In this document: positions 50,197-57,780 of the stretch, piece by piece
Layout of the letters: each line of letters starts with the position of its first letter
How positions within the stretch are numbered: position 1 is the first letter of the stretch
Origin: Blastococcus fimeti
GTDB lineage: Bacteria > Actinomycetota > Actinomycetes > Mycobacteriales > Geodermatophilaceae
DNA length: 64,000 nucleotides
Direction of reading: 5' to 3'
Assembly (NCBI GenBank): GCA_900102115.1
Contig: FNAW01000002.1
Span: forward strand, 682,001-746,000
Notes under the pieces: model-generated
Told to the model about the DNA's origin: nothing
What the model saw: the letters and a program-made list of their open reading frames with translations, nothing else
The model's database searches: none
Translations under genes and position numbers: made by a program

Positions 50197-51450
50197 GTGC
50201 CGAAAGTCGTGTTCCCGCTCGACTCGTCGAAGAAGTTCACCGACCAGCAGTACGTCGGCCACAACCGGTGGCACCCGGACGTCCCGGCGAACGTCACCGT
50301 CCGCCCGGGTGACACCTTCCGGGTCGACTGCCGGGAGTGGTTCGACGGCGCCATCCACAACGACGACTCCGCCGACGACGTCCGCGACGCCCCGCTGTCG
50401 ACCGTCCACGTCCTCAGCGGCCCCTTCGCCGTCGAGGGCGCGCAGCCCGGCGACCTGCTGATCGTCGACATCGTCGACGTGGGCCCGATCCCCCAGGAGG
50501 ACTCCGGGCCGCTCGCGGGCCAGGGCTGGGGCTACACCGGCATCTTCGCCACGCAGAACGGCGGCGGCTTCCTCACCGAGCAGTTCCCCGACGCCTACAA
50601 GGTGATCTGGGACTTCACCGGCCAGACCGCCACCTCCCGGCACGTCCCCGGTGTCTCCTTCACCGGCATCGTGCACCCCGGCCTCATGGGCACCGCCCCG
50701 TCGGCCGACCTGCTCTCCAGGTGGAACCGCCGCGAGCAGGCGCTCATCGACACCGATCCCGACCGCGTACCGCCGCTCGCCCTGCCCCCGCTCCCCCAGG
50801 ACGCGATCCTCGGCACGCTGCAGGGCGCGGACCTCGAGCGGGCGGCCGCCGAGGCCGCCCGCACCGCACCACCCCGCGAGAACGGCGGCAACCAGGACAT
50901 CAAGAACTTCACCAAGGGCAGCCGGGTCTTCTATCCCGTGTTCGTCGACGGCGCGAAGCTCTCGATGGGCGACCTGCACTTCAGCCAGGGCGACGGCGAG
51001 ATCACCTTCTGCGGCGCCATCGAGATGGGCGGCTTCATCGACCTGCACGTCGACCTGATCAAGGGCGGCATGGAGACGTACGGCGTGAGCGAGAACGCCA
51101 TCTTCATCCCGGGCAACGTCGATCCCCGCTACGAGCGGTGGCTGGCCTTCTCCGGCACGTCGGTCACCCTGGACGGCGAGCAGCGCTACCTGGACTCCCA
51201 CCTGTCCTACCAGCGGGCCTGCCTGCACGCGATCGACTACCTGACGAAGTTCGGCTACTCCCCCGAGCAGGCCTACATGATCCTGGGGGCGGCGCCGATC
51301 GAGGGCCGGCTGTCCGGCGTCGTCGACATCCCGAACTCGTGCTCGACGGTCTACATCCCGACCGGGATCTTCGACTTCGACGTCGAGCCGTCGGCGTCGG
51401 GTCCGACCCGCATCGATCCCGGCATGGGCGTCCCCCGGTCCAGCTTCTGA
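50197..51450 (+). CDS. fmdA: Acetamidase/formamidase
   Basis: 417 residues, a normal length for FmdA. It starts MPKVVFPLDSSKKFT, close to known formamidases, with family landmarks such as VDCREWFDGAIHNDD, GFLTEQFPDAYKVIWDF, VSFTGIVHPGLMG, NGGNQDIKNFTKGSRVFYPV and QGDGEITFCGAIEMGGFIDL. It hydrolyses formamide (and to a lesser extent other short amides) to ammonia and the acid in the cytoplasm, as a nitrogen source. The GTG at 50197 has GGAGG 6 bases away. A hairpin terminator follows. Confidence 0.95.
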   Translation: MPKVVFPLDSSKKFTDQQYVGHNRWHPDVPANVTVRPGDTFRVDCREWFDGAIHNDDSADDVRDAPLSTVHVLSGPFAVEGAQPGDLLIVDIVDVGPIPQEDSGPLAGQGWGYTGIFATQNGGGFLTEQFPDAYKVIWDFTGQTATSRHVPGVSFTGIVHPGLMGTAPSADLLSRWNRREQALIDTDPDRVPPLALPPLPQDAILGTLQGADLERAAAEAARTAPPRENGGNQDIKNFTKGSRVFYPVFVDGAKLSMGDLHFSQGDGEITFCGAIEMGGFIDLHVDLIKGGMETYGVSENAIFIPGNVDPRYERWLAFSGTSVTLDGEQRYLDSHLSYQRACLHAIDYLTKFGYSPEQAYMILGAAPIEGRLSGVVDIPNSCSTVYIPTGIFDFDVEPSASGPTRIDPGMGVPRSSF

Positions 51451-51457
51451 GACCGGC

Positions 51458-51489
51458 GCAGGGCCCCGGCCAACGGGCCGGGGTCCTGC
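51458..51489 (+). terminator. Hairpin terminator after fmdA
   Basis: 14-bp stem including one G-T pair (51458-51471 with 51476-51489) and a 4-base loop. Confidence 0.65.
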
Positions 51490-51502
51490 GGCCCGCCGGT
51501 CG

Positions 51503-51540
51503 GACGCCGTGCACCTCAGACGCCGTGCACCTCAGACGCC
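51503..51540. repeat. 16-bp tandem repeat across a stop codon
   Basis: GACGCCGTGCACCTCA occurs twice head to tail (51503-51518, 51519-51534) and its first six bases again at 51535-51540. The second copy contains the stop codon of the DUF4916 gene, so the duplication made a spare in-phase stop region. Confidence 0.8.
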
Positions 51541-52062
51541 CAGGTGCGCCAGCGCCTGCAGCAGCAGGGTGCTCTGCCCGTTCATCAGCTCGGCGAGCAC
51601 GGCCGGGTCCCGCGCCTCCAGGGGCGTGACCCAGGTGAGTTCCAGGGCGTCCTGCTGCGGCGCGCAGTCCCCCTCGACCGGGACGACGTAGGCGAGGGAG
51701 ACGGCGTGCTGCCGCGGATCGTGGAACGGCGTCACGCCGGGCGTCGGGAAGTACTCGGCCACCGTGAACGGCTGCGGCGCCGGCGGCACCCGCGGCAGCG
51801 CGAGCGGGCCGAGGTCCTTCTCCACGTGCCGGAGCAGGGCCGTGCGGATGCGCTCGTGGTACAGCACCCGCCCCGACACCAGGGCCCGCTTGATCTGCCC
51901 GTCCTCGCCGGCGCGCAGCAGCAGGCCGACGGCGATCACGGTGCCCTGGCCGTCCACGCGCACCGGCACCACGTCGACGTAGAGGATCGGCAGCCGCTCG
52001 CGGGCGAGGTCCATGTCCTCCCGGGAGAGCCAGCCCGCGTCGGAGTTCGTCACCTCAGTCAT
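51532..52062 (-). CDS. NUDIX-like DUF4916 family protein
   Basis: 176 residues. It starts MTEVTNSDAGWLSREDMD and has the NUDIX-like strand order (ILYVDVVPVRVDGQGTVIAVGLLL ... AGEDGQIKRALVSGRVLYHERI), but the classical NUDIX box (GX5EX7REUXEEXGU) is not intact. This fits the actinobacterial DUF4916 group, often annotated as NUDIX hydrolase. Catalysis on nucleoside diphosphate compounds is therefore doubtful. Its stop lies inside a 16-bp tandem duplication. Confidence 0.75.
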   Translation of the reverse strand: MTEVTNSDAGWLSREDMDLARERLPILYVDVVPVRVDGQGTVIAVGLLLRAGEDGQIKRALVSGRVLYHERIRTALLRHVEKDLGPLALPRVPPAPQPFTVAEYFPTPGVTPFHDPRQHAVSLAYVVPVEGDCAPQQDALELTWVTPLEARDPAVLAELMNGQSTLLLQALAHLGV

Positions 52063-52081
52063 GTGCCCTGTCTAGCTCACG

Positions 52082-52119
52082 ACGCGCCGTCGCACCGCGC
52101 ACGGGGGGCGACGGCGCGT
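52082..52119 (-). terminator. Hairpin terminator
   Basis: Perfect 12-bp stem (52082-52093 with 52108-52119) and 14-base loop, just past the stop of the minus-strand gene at 52130. Confidence 0.6.
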
Positions 52120-52129
52120 CCCCCGCGCG

Positions 52130-52540
52130 TCAGTTGCCGGCGTAGGCCGAGACGCCGAACGTCTGGTCGCCGTCCTCGTCCTCGTGCACCAGGACGCTGT
52201 ACGCCGCGCCGTCGACGATGGCGGTGCAGGAGCCCTCGGTGCACTCGACGCTCTCCACCTCACCGCCCTGCTCCTCGACGAAGTCGCTCACCGCGGACTC
52301 GGTGTCGGAGTTCTTCTCGTCCACCGACTCGCGGTAGAAGAACAGCGAGACCAGGGCGGCCGCGACGGCGATGATCGCCACCGAGACGCTGATGACGAGG
52401 GTGGCGTTGCGGTCGAACCAGCCGGGCTCGGGCTCCTCGGCCGGGCCTGCGGCGCCGCCGAAGTAGGGAGCGCCGGGGTCACCGGGCACCTCCTGCGTCG
52501 CCACGGGGGCGGCAGTCGGCTGGCTGTCGTCGGTGCTCAT
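52130..52540 (-). CDS. Single-pass membrane protein with acidic extracellular domain
   Basis: 136 residues. A Pro-rich cytoplasmic part leads to one transmembrane helix (LVISVSVAIIAVAAALVSLFFY), then an acidic extracytoplasmic domain with two Cys (VECTEGSCTAIV) likely to form a disulfide. The pattern is a little like the DUF4333 fold (a short domain with one disulfide), though that is a weak match. The function is unknown. The ATG at 52540 is preferred over a GTG or ATG further up on composition. Confidence 0.65.
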   Translation of the reverse strand: MSTDDSQPTAAPVATQEVPGDPGAPYFGGAAGPAEEPEPGWFDRNATLVISVSVAIIAVAAALVSLFFYRESVDEKNSDTESAVSDFVEEQGGEVESVECTEGSCTAIVDGAAYSVLVHEDEDGDQTFGVSAYAGN

Positions 52541-52639
52541 CGGTGCAGGCCTCACGTCGTCGGTACTGGAGAAAGCACTCTGTCACGAGACGACCCCGTT
52601 CCGCGAGCAGGCCCGCGGGTTCACAGCAGCCGCACAGCC

Positions 52640-52870
52640 TCAGCGGGGCAGCCACCCGGAGGCGAGCTTGGCGTGCACGGCCTGCAGCGCCCCCAGCGGG
52701 GAGAGCCCCTCGCGCGCCTGCAGCCGGCGCACCTCGGCGAGGACGTCGTCCCAGCGGTCGGGCGGCGCGGCCTCGCGCAGCAGGGCCCGCGCCTCGGCGA
52801 GCTCGGCGGTGATCCCGGTGCGCTGGGGAGGGATGGAGGGCAACCTGTGCGCGATCGGCTCGAGCTCCAT
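52640..52870 (-). CDS. Small helical hypothetical protein (76 aa)
   Basis: 76 residues, starting MELEPIAHRLPSIPPQ and mostly helical (ELAEARALLREAAPPDRWDDVLAEVRRLQ). There are no cysteines or membrane segments. AACCTA at 52879-52884 reads TAGGTT on the coding strand, 8 bases from the ATG, as a leaderless promoter, and codon use is typical. The function is unknown. Confidence 0.5.
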   Translation of the reverse strand: MELEPIAHRLPSIPPQRTGITAELAEARALLREAAPPDRWDDVLAEVRRLQAREGLSPLGALQAVHAKLASGWLPR

Positions 52871-52878
52871 GGAGCGCG

Positions 52879-52884
52879 AACCTA
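52879..52884 (-). promoter_or_regulatory. -10-like hexamer TAGGTT (minus strand)
   Basis: Reads TAGGTT on the minus strand 8 bases before the ATG at 52870, where there is no ribosome binding site. Confidence 0.3.
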
Positions 52885-52926
52885 GAGGTCAGCGGCTCGC
52901 CTCGGTAGTCCTCCGGTCACGGTGGG

Positions 52927-54369
52927 TCAAACCCGCTCGGTCTCCCGGACCTCGGGCCGGGCGTCGGCGGGGACGTCCGGACGGGCGTCGGGACGACGGC
53001 GCATCGTGCGCACCGTCCGCGAGGCGGCGGTGCGGGCCAGCCCGATGATCGGGCCGGTGTCCCAGGTCCGGCGGCCGGTGTCCTCGACCTCGGTCCGGGG
53101 TGCGGGGATCTCGCTCTCCGCCGTCGCCCGCTGTGCCACGGCCGCGGCCAGGCGGGCCCGCCGGCGGGCGAGCACCTGCTCCTTCTGCCGGTCGACGCGC
53201 TCCTTCTCCGCCATGACGAGCAGCTCCTGCACGGCCTGCTCGACCTCCACCCGCGCCGACTGCTGCAACTGCTCGATCTCGAGGTCGCCGTCGTCGCGCA
53301 GGTCGGTGAGCCGGTCGTAGGTGCTGCGCGGCCCCACGTTCAGCAGCATCTTCATCAGCACCGGCAGCAGCTCGATCGAGATGAACAACAGCGCGAGCAT
53401 GTAGTGCGCGACCGCCATCGTCGCGTTGGACTCGCTCAGCGCGGACAGTGCCTGCAGCCGGATGAGGATGCCGGTGTTGTCGGCGTTGGTCTCGTCGAAG
53501 GCCGCCTGCAGCGCGGTCTGCTGCTCGGTCAGCCGGGCGAGCTCGGCCCGGTCGGTCTCCAGGTTCGTGGCCGCCTGGGTCATGCTCCGCGCGGCGCCGG
53601 CCGAGACGGCGGCGAGGGCGGCGTCCAGGTCGTCCCGCGCCGCGGCGACGACGTCGCGCTGCGCGTCGGCCGCGGCCCGCGCCTGGGCGTAGGCCTCCCC
53701 CGTGCCGGCGTCACCGGTGCCGCAGGTGCCGTCGAGCTCGCACTGCGCCCGGGCCGAGAGCTCCCGCTGGGTGCTCAGGGCGGCGTCGTAGACGGCCTGT
53801 GCGGTTGTCACCCCGGCCTGCAGCGGCCCGATGTCGGCGGCCGCGCTGCCCCCGCTGGCGACGACCGCCTGCTCGGTGACGACCTTCTCGCGCAGCTCGG
53901 GCAGGCCGGCGAAGCGCGCGTCGCCGTCCAGGCTCTGCTTGTAGGCATCCGAGGCCTCGGCCTGCAGCGCGACGACCTGGCTGTCGATCTCCTTGTGGAA
54001 GATCTGCAGCGTCAGGGGCGTGGAGATCACGATGCCGAGCACCAGCGCCAGGCCGACGCGGGGCACCGCCATGAGCAGGTTGCGCTTGAGCGAGGCGTCG
54101 TGCGCCATCCCGACCAGCAGCATCCGGTCGAGGTTGACGATGACGAAGCCCCAGCCGACGCCGAGGAGCAGCGCGAACGGCCACCAGACGCCGAGGGCCA
54201 TGTGCACGGCGAAGGCCGCGGAGAGCACCGCCAGCCCACCGGTCGAGAGCAGCACGCCGCCCAGCGCGACGAACTTCGCCCGCGCACCCGGCACCGCTTC
54301 GAGCACGTCGGCCCGGGCGCCGGACAGCACTGCCAGTCCGTCGCCGATCCGTCCACGTCGTCGCGCCAT
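52927..54369 (-). CDS. DUF4407 membrane protein
   Basis: 480 residues. Three hydrophobic helices near the start (FVALGGVLLSTGGLAVLSAAF, PFALLLGVGWGFVIV, VGLALVLGIVISTPLTL) with the conserved NLDRMLLVG between, then a long Ala/Gln/Glu-rich coiled coil (about 140-310), a fourth helix (VAHYMLALLFISIELLPVLMKMLL) and a basic tail. This is the DUF4407 layout. Such proteins are inner-membrane proteins of unknown role. The ATG at 54369 was preferred over a GTG at 54414, which has no ribosome binding site. Twin palindromes lie 93-150 bp upstream. Confidence 0.82.
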   Translation of the reverse strand: MARRRGRIGDGLAVLSGARADVLEAVPGARAKFVALGGVLLSTGGLAVLSAAFAVHMALGVWWPFALLLGVGWGFVIVNLDRMLLVGMAHDASLKRNLLMAVPRVGLALVLGIVISTPLTLQIFHKEIDSQVVALQAEASDAYKQSLDGDARFAGLPELREKVVTEQAVVASGGSAAADIGPLQAGVTTAQAVYDAALSTQRELSARAQCELDGTCGTGDAGTGEAYAQARAAADAQRDVVAAARDDLDAALAAVSAGAARSMTQAATNLETDRAELARLTEQQTALQAAFDETNADNTGILIRLQALSALSESNATMAVAHYMLALLFISIELLPVLMKMLLNVGPRSTYDRLTDLRDDGDLEIEQLQQSARVEVEQAVQELLVMAEKERVDRQKEQVLARRRARLAAAVAQRATAESEIPAPRTEVEDTGRRTWDTGPIIGLARTAASRTVRTMRRRPDARPDVPADARPEVRETERV

Positions 54370-54461
54370 CACTGCACCTGCCCCCTCGGTGGCGGGATCG
54401 AGGAGCTCCGCCACCGGTGTGAGCTATCGGCGGGCCAGGCCGCAGAGCGGACCCCCGGAGA

Positions 54462-54519
54462 CGAGATCGCCGATCTCGCACGTTCCCGGGGGCCGAAGCG
54501 ACCGAGATCGCCGATCTCG
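54462..54519. promoter_or_regulatory. Twin identical 17-bp palindromes, candidate operator pair
   Basis: CGAGATC-GCC-GATCTCG occurs twice, at 54462-54478 and 54503-54519. Each copy is a perfect 7-3-7 inverted repeat and their centres are 41 bp apart (about four helical turns, same face). They sit between the divergent DUF4407 gene (start 54369) and the gene at 54571. This fits cooperative binding of one regulator at both sites. Confidence 0.6.
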
Positions 54520-54570
54520 CCGTGGCGCGCCTCGGGAGGGGAGCATGCTGGTGAGGACGGAGGTGGCCCC

Positions 54571-55314
54571 GTGACCGCACCGCTGCACCTGCCGAGCGCC
54601 GGCCCGGCGCCGATCCCGGGCGACGCCGCGCTCGCCGCCGTCCTCGGGTACGCGCGCGGGCGGCGGCCGCTGTACTACCGCGCCCCCAACGCCCGCACCG
54701 GCCGCTGGGCGCAGGTGCCGGCGTTCGGCTACGAGCGGTTCGACGCCCGGCCCGTCCCGGACGGCCCGCTCGGCGAGGTCGACATCCTCACCGCCGAGGG
54801 GCTGCACGGCCGGCTCGGCCGCGAGGCGTGGACGGCGATGGCCGCGGCGCTGCCGGCCGTCAGGACGCTGGCCGACGACGTCGTCGCCCGCGCCGCGGGA
54901 CGTGCGTTCTGGGAGCTGCCGGAGGACGAGTTCTCCGTGCTCGCCGAGCCGGGCACCGTCGGGGAGCTGCTGCGCCAGGTCGGCGACCTGTGCGCCGTCC
55001 GCGGCCTGAGCCGGCCGCACGTGGTCGCGGCCCTGCACGCCCGGCACCCGGCGCTCGTCCCCCTGCTGCACGACACCACCCGCTGGCCGCTGCTCCCCCA
55101 CGTCCGGGAGGGCGACAGCGGTGTCGAGGCGGTGATCCACCGGGAGCTGTTGCACGCCGCGGACGCCTTCGCCGCGCTCGAGGACGCCGTCCGGGCCGAG
55201 GGGCTCGCGCTCACCCGGCTGCGGCTGCACGATCTGCTGCTGTGGCTGTCGACGACGCTCCGGTTCGCGCACGCCGCGACCGAGGGCGCGGCGTCGGCGC
55301 ACCGGGCCGACTGA
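54571..55314 (+). CDS. Hypothetical protein, possibly DUF6308
   Basis: 247 residues from a GTG with GGAGG at 7 bases. It is soluble and starts MTAPLHLPSAGPAPIPG. Landmarks are LYYRAPNARTGRWAQVP and VDILTAEGLHGRLGREAW, then LHDLLLWLSTTLRFAHAA at the end. It resembles the actinobacterial DUF6308 family as I remember it, with no known activity. It is 10 bp upstream of the AlkD-like gene and probably co-transcribed, and is a likely target of the twin palindromes. Confidence 0.6.
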   Translation: MTAPLHLPSAGPAPIPGDAALAAVLGYARGRRPLYYRAPNARTGRWAQVPAFGYERFDARPVPDGPLGEVDILTAEGLHGRLGREAWTAMAAALPAVRTLADDVVARAAGRAFWELPEDEFSVLAEPGTVGELLRQVGDLCAVRGLSRPHVVAALHARHPALVPLLHDTTRWPLLPHVREGDSGVEAVIHRELLHAADAFAALEDAVRAEGLALTRLRLHDLLLWLSTTLRFAHAATEGAASAHRAD

Positions 55315-55324
55315 GAGGCGGGCG

Positions 55325-55999
55325 ATGACGACGACCCTGGACGAGGTAATGGCCGAGCTGACCGCGCTCGAGGACCCGCGGATGCGCGCGGTGAACGAGC
55401 GGCACGGCGACGACCACGGCGTGAACCTGACCCGGCTGCGCGCGGTGGCCAAGCGGCTGAAGACCCAGCAGGAGCTCGCCCGCGAACTCTGGGCCACCGG
55501 CGACACCGCCGCCCGCCTGCTGGCGCTGCTGGTCTGCCGGCCGAAGGAGTTCGGCCGCGACGAGCTGGACGCCATGCTGCGGGAGGCCCGCGTGCCCAAG
55601 GTGCACGACTGGCTCGTCAACTACGTGGTCAAGAAGAGCCGATCCGCCCCCGAGCTGCGACAGGCCTGGTTCGCCGACCCCGACCCGGTGGTGGCCAGCG
55701 CCGGCTGGGCGCTGACCACCGAGCGCGTGGTCAAGGCGCCCGGCGAGCAAGACCTCCCCGCCCTGCTCGACCTGATCGAGGCGCGGATGGCCGACGCTCC
55801 CGACCGGCTGCAGTGGGCGATGAACGAGTGCCTGGCCCAGATCGGGATCACCTCCCCGGAGCACCGCGCCCGCGCGATCGGCATCGGGGAGCGCCTGCGG
55901 GTGCTCGAGGACTACCCGACCTCCCCGGGCTGCACCTCTCCCTACGCGCCGACCTGGATCGCCGAGATGGTGCGCCGGCAGGAGCCTGCCGCTACGTAA
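55325..55999 (+). CDS. AlkD-like HEAT-repeat DNA glycosylase
   Basis: 224 residues of short HEAT-like helices: RMRAVNERHGDDHGVNLTRLRAVAKRLK, then LARELWATGDTAARLLALLVC, VHDWLVNYVVKK and QAWFADPDPVVASAGWAL. This is the pattern of the DNA alkylation repair protein AlkD, which releases alkylated purines. Catalytic Asp/Trp positions could match residues in the WLVN and DPDPVVASAGW segments, though not confirmed. The ATG is 10 bp after the previous gene. Confidence 0.75.
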   Translation: MTTTLDEVMAELTALEDPRMRAVNERHGDDHGVNLTRLRAVAKRLKTQQELARELWATGDTAARLLALLVCRPKEFGRDELDAMLREARVPKVHDWLVNYVVKKSRSAPELRQAWFADPDPVVASAGWALTTERVVKAPGEQDLPALLDLIEARMADAPDRLQWAMNECLAQIGITSPEHRARAIGIGERLRVLEDYPTSPGCTSPYAPTWIAEMVRRQEPAAT

Positions 56000-56043
56000 G
56001 CGGAACGTCCCGCCGGCGAGACCGGACGGAAACCCCGGGCGAC

Positions 56044-56049
56044 CAGGGT
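56044..56049 (+). promoter_or_regulatory. -10-like hexamer CAGGGT
   Basis: CAGGGT lies exactly 6 bases before the ATG at 56056, with no ribosome binding site, consistent with leaderless transcription. Confidence 0.25.
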
Positions 56050-56055
56050 CGGCCC

Positions 56056-56454
56056 ATGACCACGCTCGCGCCACGGCCGGCAGCAGTCCTGCACGACCGC
56101 ACCGTGGTCCCGCTGCTCGGCCGCGCCGCGGCACTGCTCGCCCTCGGCTCGGCCGCGGTGCACCTGTTCCTGGTCGACGTCGGCACCCTCGGCTCGCTGG
56201 CGATGCTCGGCATGGCACTGGTCTGCCTGCCCTGCGCCTGGCACCTGTGGCGCACCCCGACGGGCAGCACCTGGGCCGCGACCGCCGGCCTGGACGCCGC
56301 GATGCTCGCCCTGCACGCGCAGATGCTCGCCCCGCAGGCCGGTCACGCGCACGCGGCCGGCTCCGCTCCGACGGCGATGTGGCCGGGCCTGGGCCTGGTC
56401 GCGGGCCAGCTCGCGCTGGCGAGCGTCGCGGGACTGGTCGCGCTCCGGCGGTGA
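56056..56454 (+). CDS. Small integral membrane protein (132 aa)
   Basis: 132 residues with four hydrophobic helices: LLGRAAALLALGSAAVHLFLV, LGSLAMLGMALVCLPCAWHLW, TWAATAGLDAAMLALHAQMLA and LGLVAGQLALASVAGLVAL. Several His and Met residues (HAQMLAPQAGHAHAAG) lie in the last loop. No family is recognised; a metal- or redox-related membrane protein is possible from those residues. It ends 8 bp from a convergent gene. Confidence 0.65.
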   Translation: MTTLAPRPAAVLHDRTVVPLLGRAAALLALGSAAVHLFLVDVGTLGSLAMLGMALVCLPCAWHLWRTPTGSTWAATAGLDAAMLALHAQMLAPQAGHAHAAGSAPTAMWPGLGLVAGQLALASVAGLVALRR

Positions 56455-56462
56455 ACCAGGGG

Positions 56463-57041
56463 TCAGGGCCGCCAGCGTGGATCGCGGCCGGTCTGCCCGA
56501 GCAGCCGGTCGAGCAGCGGCGCGTTCTCGGGCACCGGGACGACGGGGCCGTAGAGGCCGGCGCGGGCCTCGGGGTCCGCGCCGAACGAGGCGGCGAACTC
56601 CAGGCACCGCTGCGCCGACTCCTCGTCGGGCCGGTACTCCTGCCCGGTGGCGACGGCGAGGTCCCAGCCGTGCACCACCAGCTCGTCCAGCGCCACGACG
56701 GCCATGGCGGCTCCGGGCATCTGCACGCCGCCCGCCTCGGCCATGCCCTCCCACGCGTCGGGCTTGCGCCACGCCTCGACCAGCTCGTCGAGCTGGGCGG
56801 GCAGCCGGGTGCGCCAGTCCGCGGCCAGGTTCGCGGCGTCGGCCTGCGGAGCGCCGCCGGGCACCACCTTCTCGGCGGCCATCCGGAACGCCAGGGTCAG
56901 GCCGACGAGGTGGTCGAGCAGGCCGGCGACCGTCATCGGGCCGCACGGCGTCGGGTTGCCGAGCTGTGCGTCGTCGACCGCCGCCGCCACGCGGCGGAGC
57001 TCGTCGGCGGCGGGGGCGAGGTCGAAGGTCGGAGTCTCCAT
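56463..57041 (-). CDS. TIGR03086 family (DinB-like) metal-binding protein
   Basis: 192 residues. The TIGR03086/MDMPI-N pattern is present: DLAPAADELRRVAAAVDDAQLGNPTPC, then VAGLLDHLVG with one His, and VALDELVVHGWDLA with a second. This is the four-helix DinB/YfiT-like fold, usually binding a divalent metal through three His; enzymes of the wider family use mycothiol or bacillithiol, which agrees with an actinobacterium. The substrate is unknown. The ATG at 57041 is the first codon with family similarity. Confidence 0.8.
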   Translation of the reverse strand: METPTFDLAPAADELRRVAAAVDDAQLGNPTPCGPMTVAGLLDHLVGLTLAFRMAAEKVVPGGAPQADAANLAADWRTRLPAQLDELVEAWRKPDAWEGMAEAGGVQMPGAAMAVVALDELVVHGWDLAVATGQEYRPDEESAQRCLEFAASFGADPEARAGLYGPVVPVPENAPLLDRLLGQTGRDPRWRP

Positions 57042-57080
57042 GCAGCTAGGACCGGGCGGCCGCCGGACCCTCATCGGCCG

Positions 57081-57290
57081 CTAGTCGGAGAACGACACCT
57101 GGGGTCGGGCGCCGTCGTTCCGCCACCCGGTCTGCTGGCTCAGCCCGCGCACCTTGCCCGCGCGCAGAGCGGCGACGTGCTCGTCGCAGAGCCGCAGCTC
57201 GACGGGGCGGATCGGGAGCTCGGCCACGCCGATCTGGGTGGCGCGGCGGGTGCAGTGCTCGGCGTCGCAGGTCCGGCCGGGATCGGTCAT
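57081..57290 (-). CDS. Small Cys-rich protein (69 aa)
   Basis: 69 residues. CDAEHC near the start and LCDEHVAALR later could bind one zinc (C-x4-C ... C-x2-H). The C-terminus is polar. The function is unknown; similar small zinc proteins are common in actinobacteria. A GCGGCCG/CGGCCGC hairpin (57056-57081) at its stop may be a terminator. Confidence 0.55.
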   Translation of the reverse strand: MTDPGRTCDAEHCTRRATQIGVAELPIRPVELRLCDEHVAALRAGKVRGLSQQTGWRNDGARPQVSFSD

Positions 57291-57340
57291 GGACCCGAGT
57301 CTCCCCCGGAGGGCCGAGCCGCGTGGCAGCCTGGCCAGGC

Positions 57341-57760
57341 ATGAGCGACCCCTTCGACCTGCAGCGGTTCGTCGACGCCCAGCGCGACAGCTACGACACC
57401 GCGCTCGCCGAGCTGCGCGCCGGAGCCAAGCGCAGCCACTGGATGTGGTTCGTCTTCCCGCAGGTCGCCGGGCTCGGCCGCAGCGCCACCGCCCGGCACT
57501 TCGCGATCTCCGGGCCGGACGAGGCGCGTGCCTACCTGGCCCACCCGGTGCTCGGGCCGCGACTGCGCGAGTGCGCCCGGGCACTGGTCGAGTTGGACGG
57601 CAGCGACCCCGTCACCGTCCTCGGTCCGGTCGACGCGCAGAAGCTGCGCTCCTCGATGACGCTGTTCGCGCACGCCGACCCCGCCGAGCCGGTGTTCCGC
57701 GCCGTCCTCGACCGGTACTTCGGCGGCCGGGAGGACGAGGCCACCACGAGCCGGCTCTGA
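57341..57760 (+). CDS. DUF1810 family protein
   Basis: 139 residues. The DUF1810 signature is present: FDLQRFVDAQRDSYDTALAELRAGAKRSHWMWFVFPQ, then GLGRSATARHFAI, and HPVLGPRLREC further on. This is a compact helical family with no confirmed function. The ATG at 57341 is preceded by CAGCCT 8 bases upstream as a weak -10. It is complete. Confidence 0.9.
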   Translation: MSDPFDLQRFVDAQRDSYDTALAELRAGAKRSHWMWFVFPQVAGLGRSATARHFAISGPDEARAYLAHPVLGPRLRECARALVELDGSDPVTVLGPVDAQKLRSSMTLFAHADPAEPVFRAVLDRYFGGREDEATTSRL

Positions 57761-57780
57761 GGCGCGCTGCCGGTCATGGG

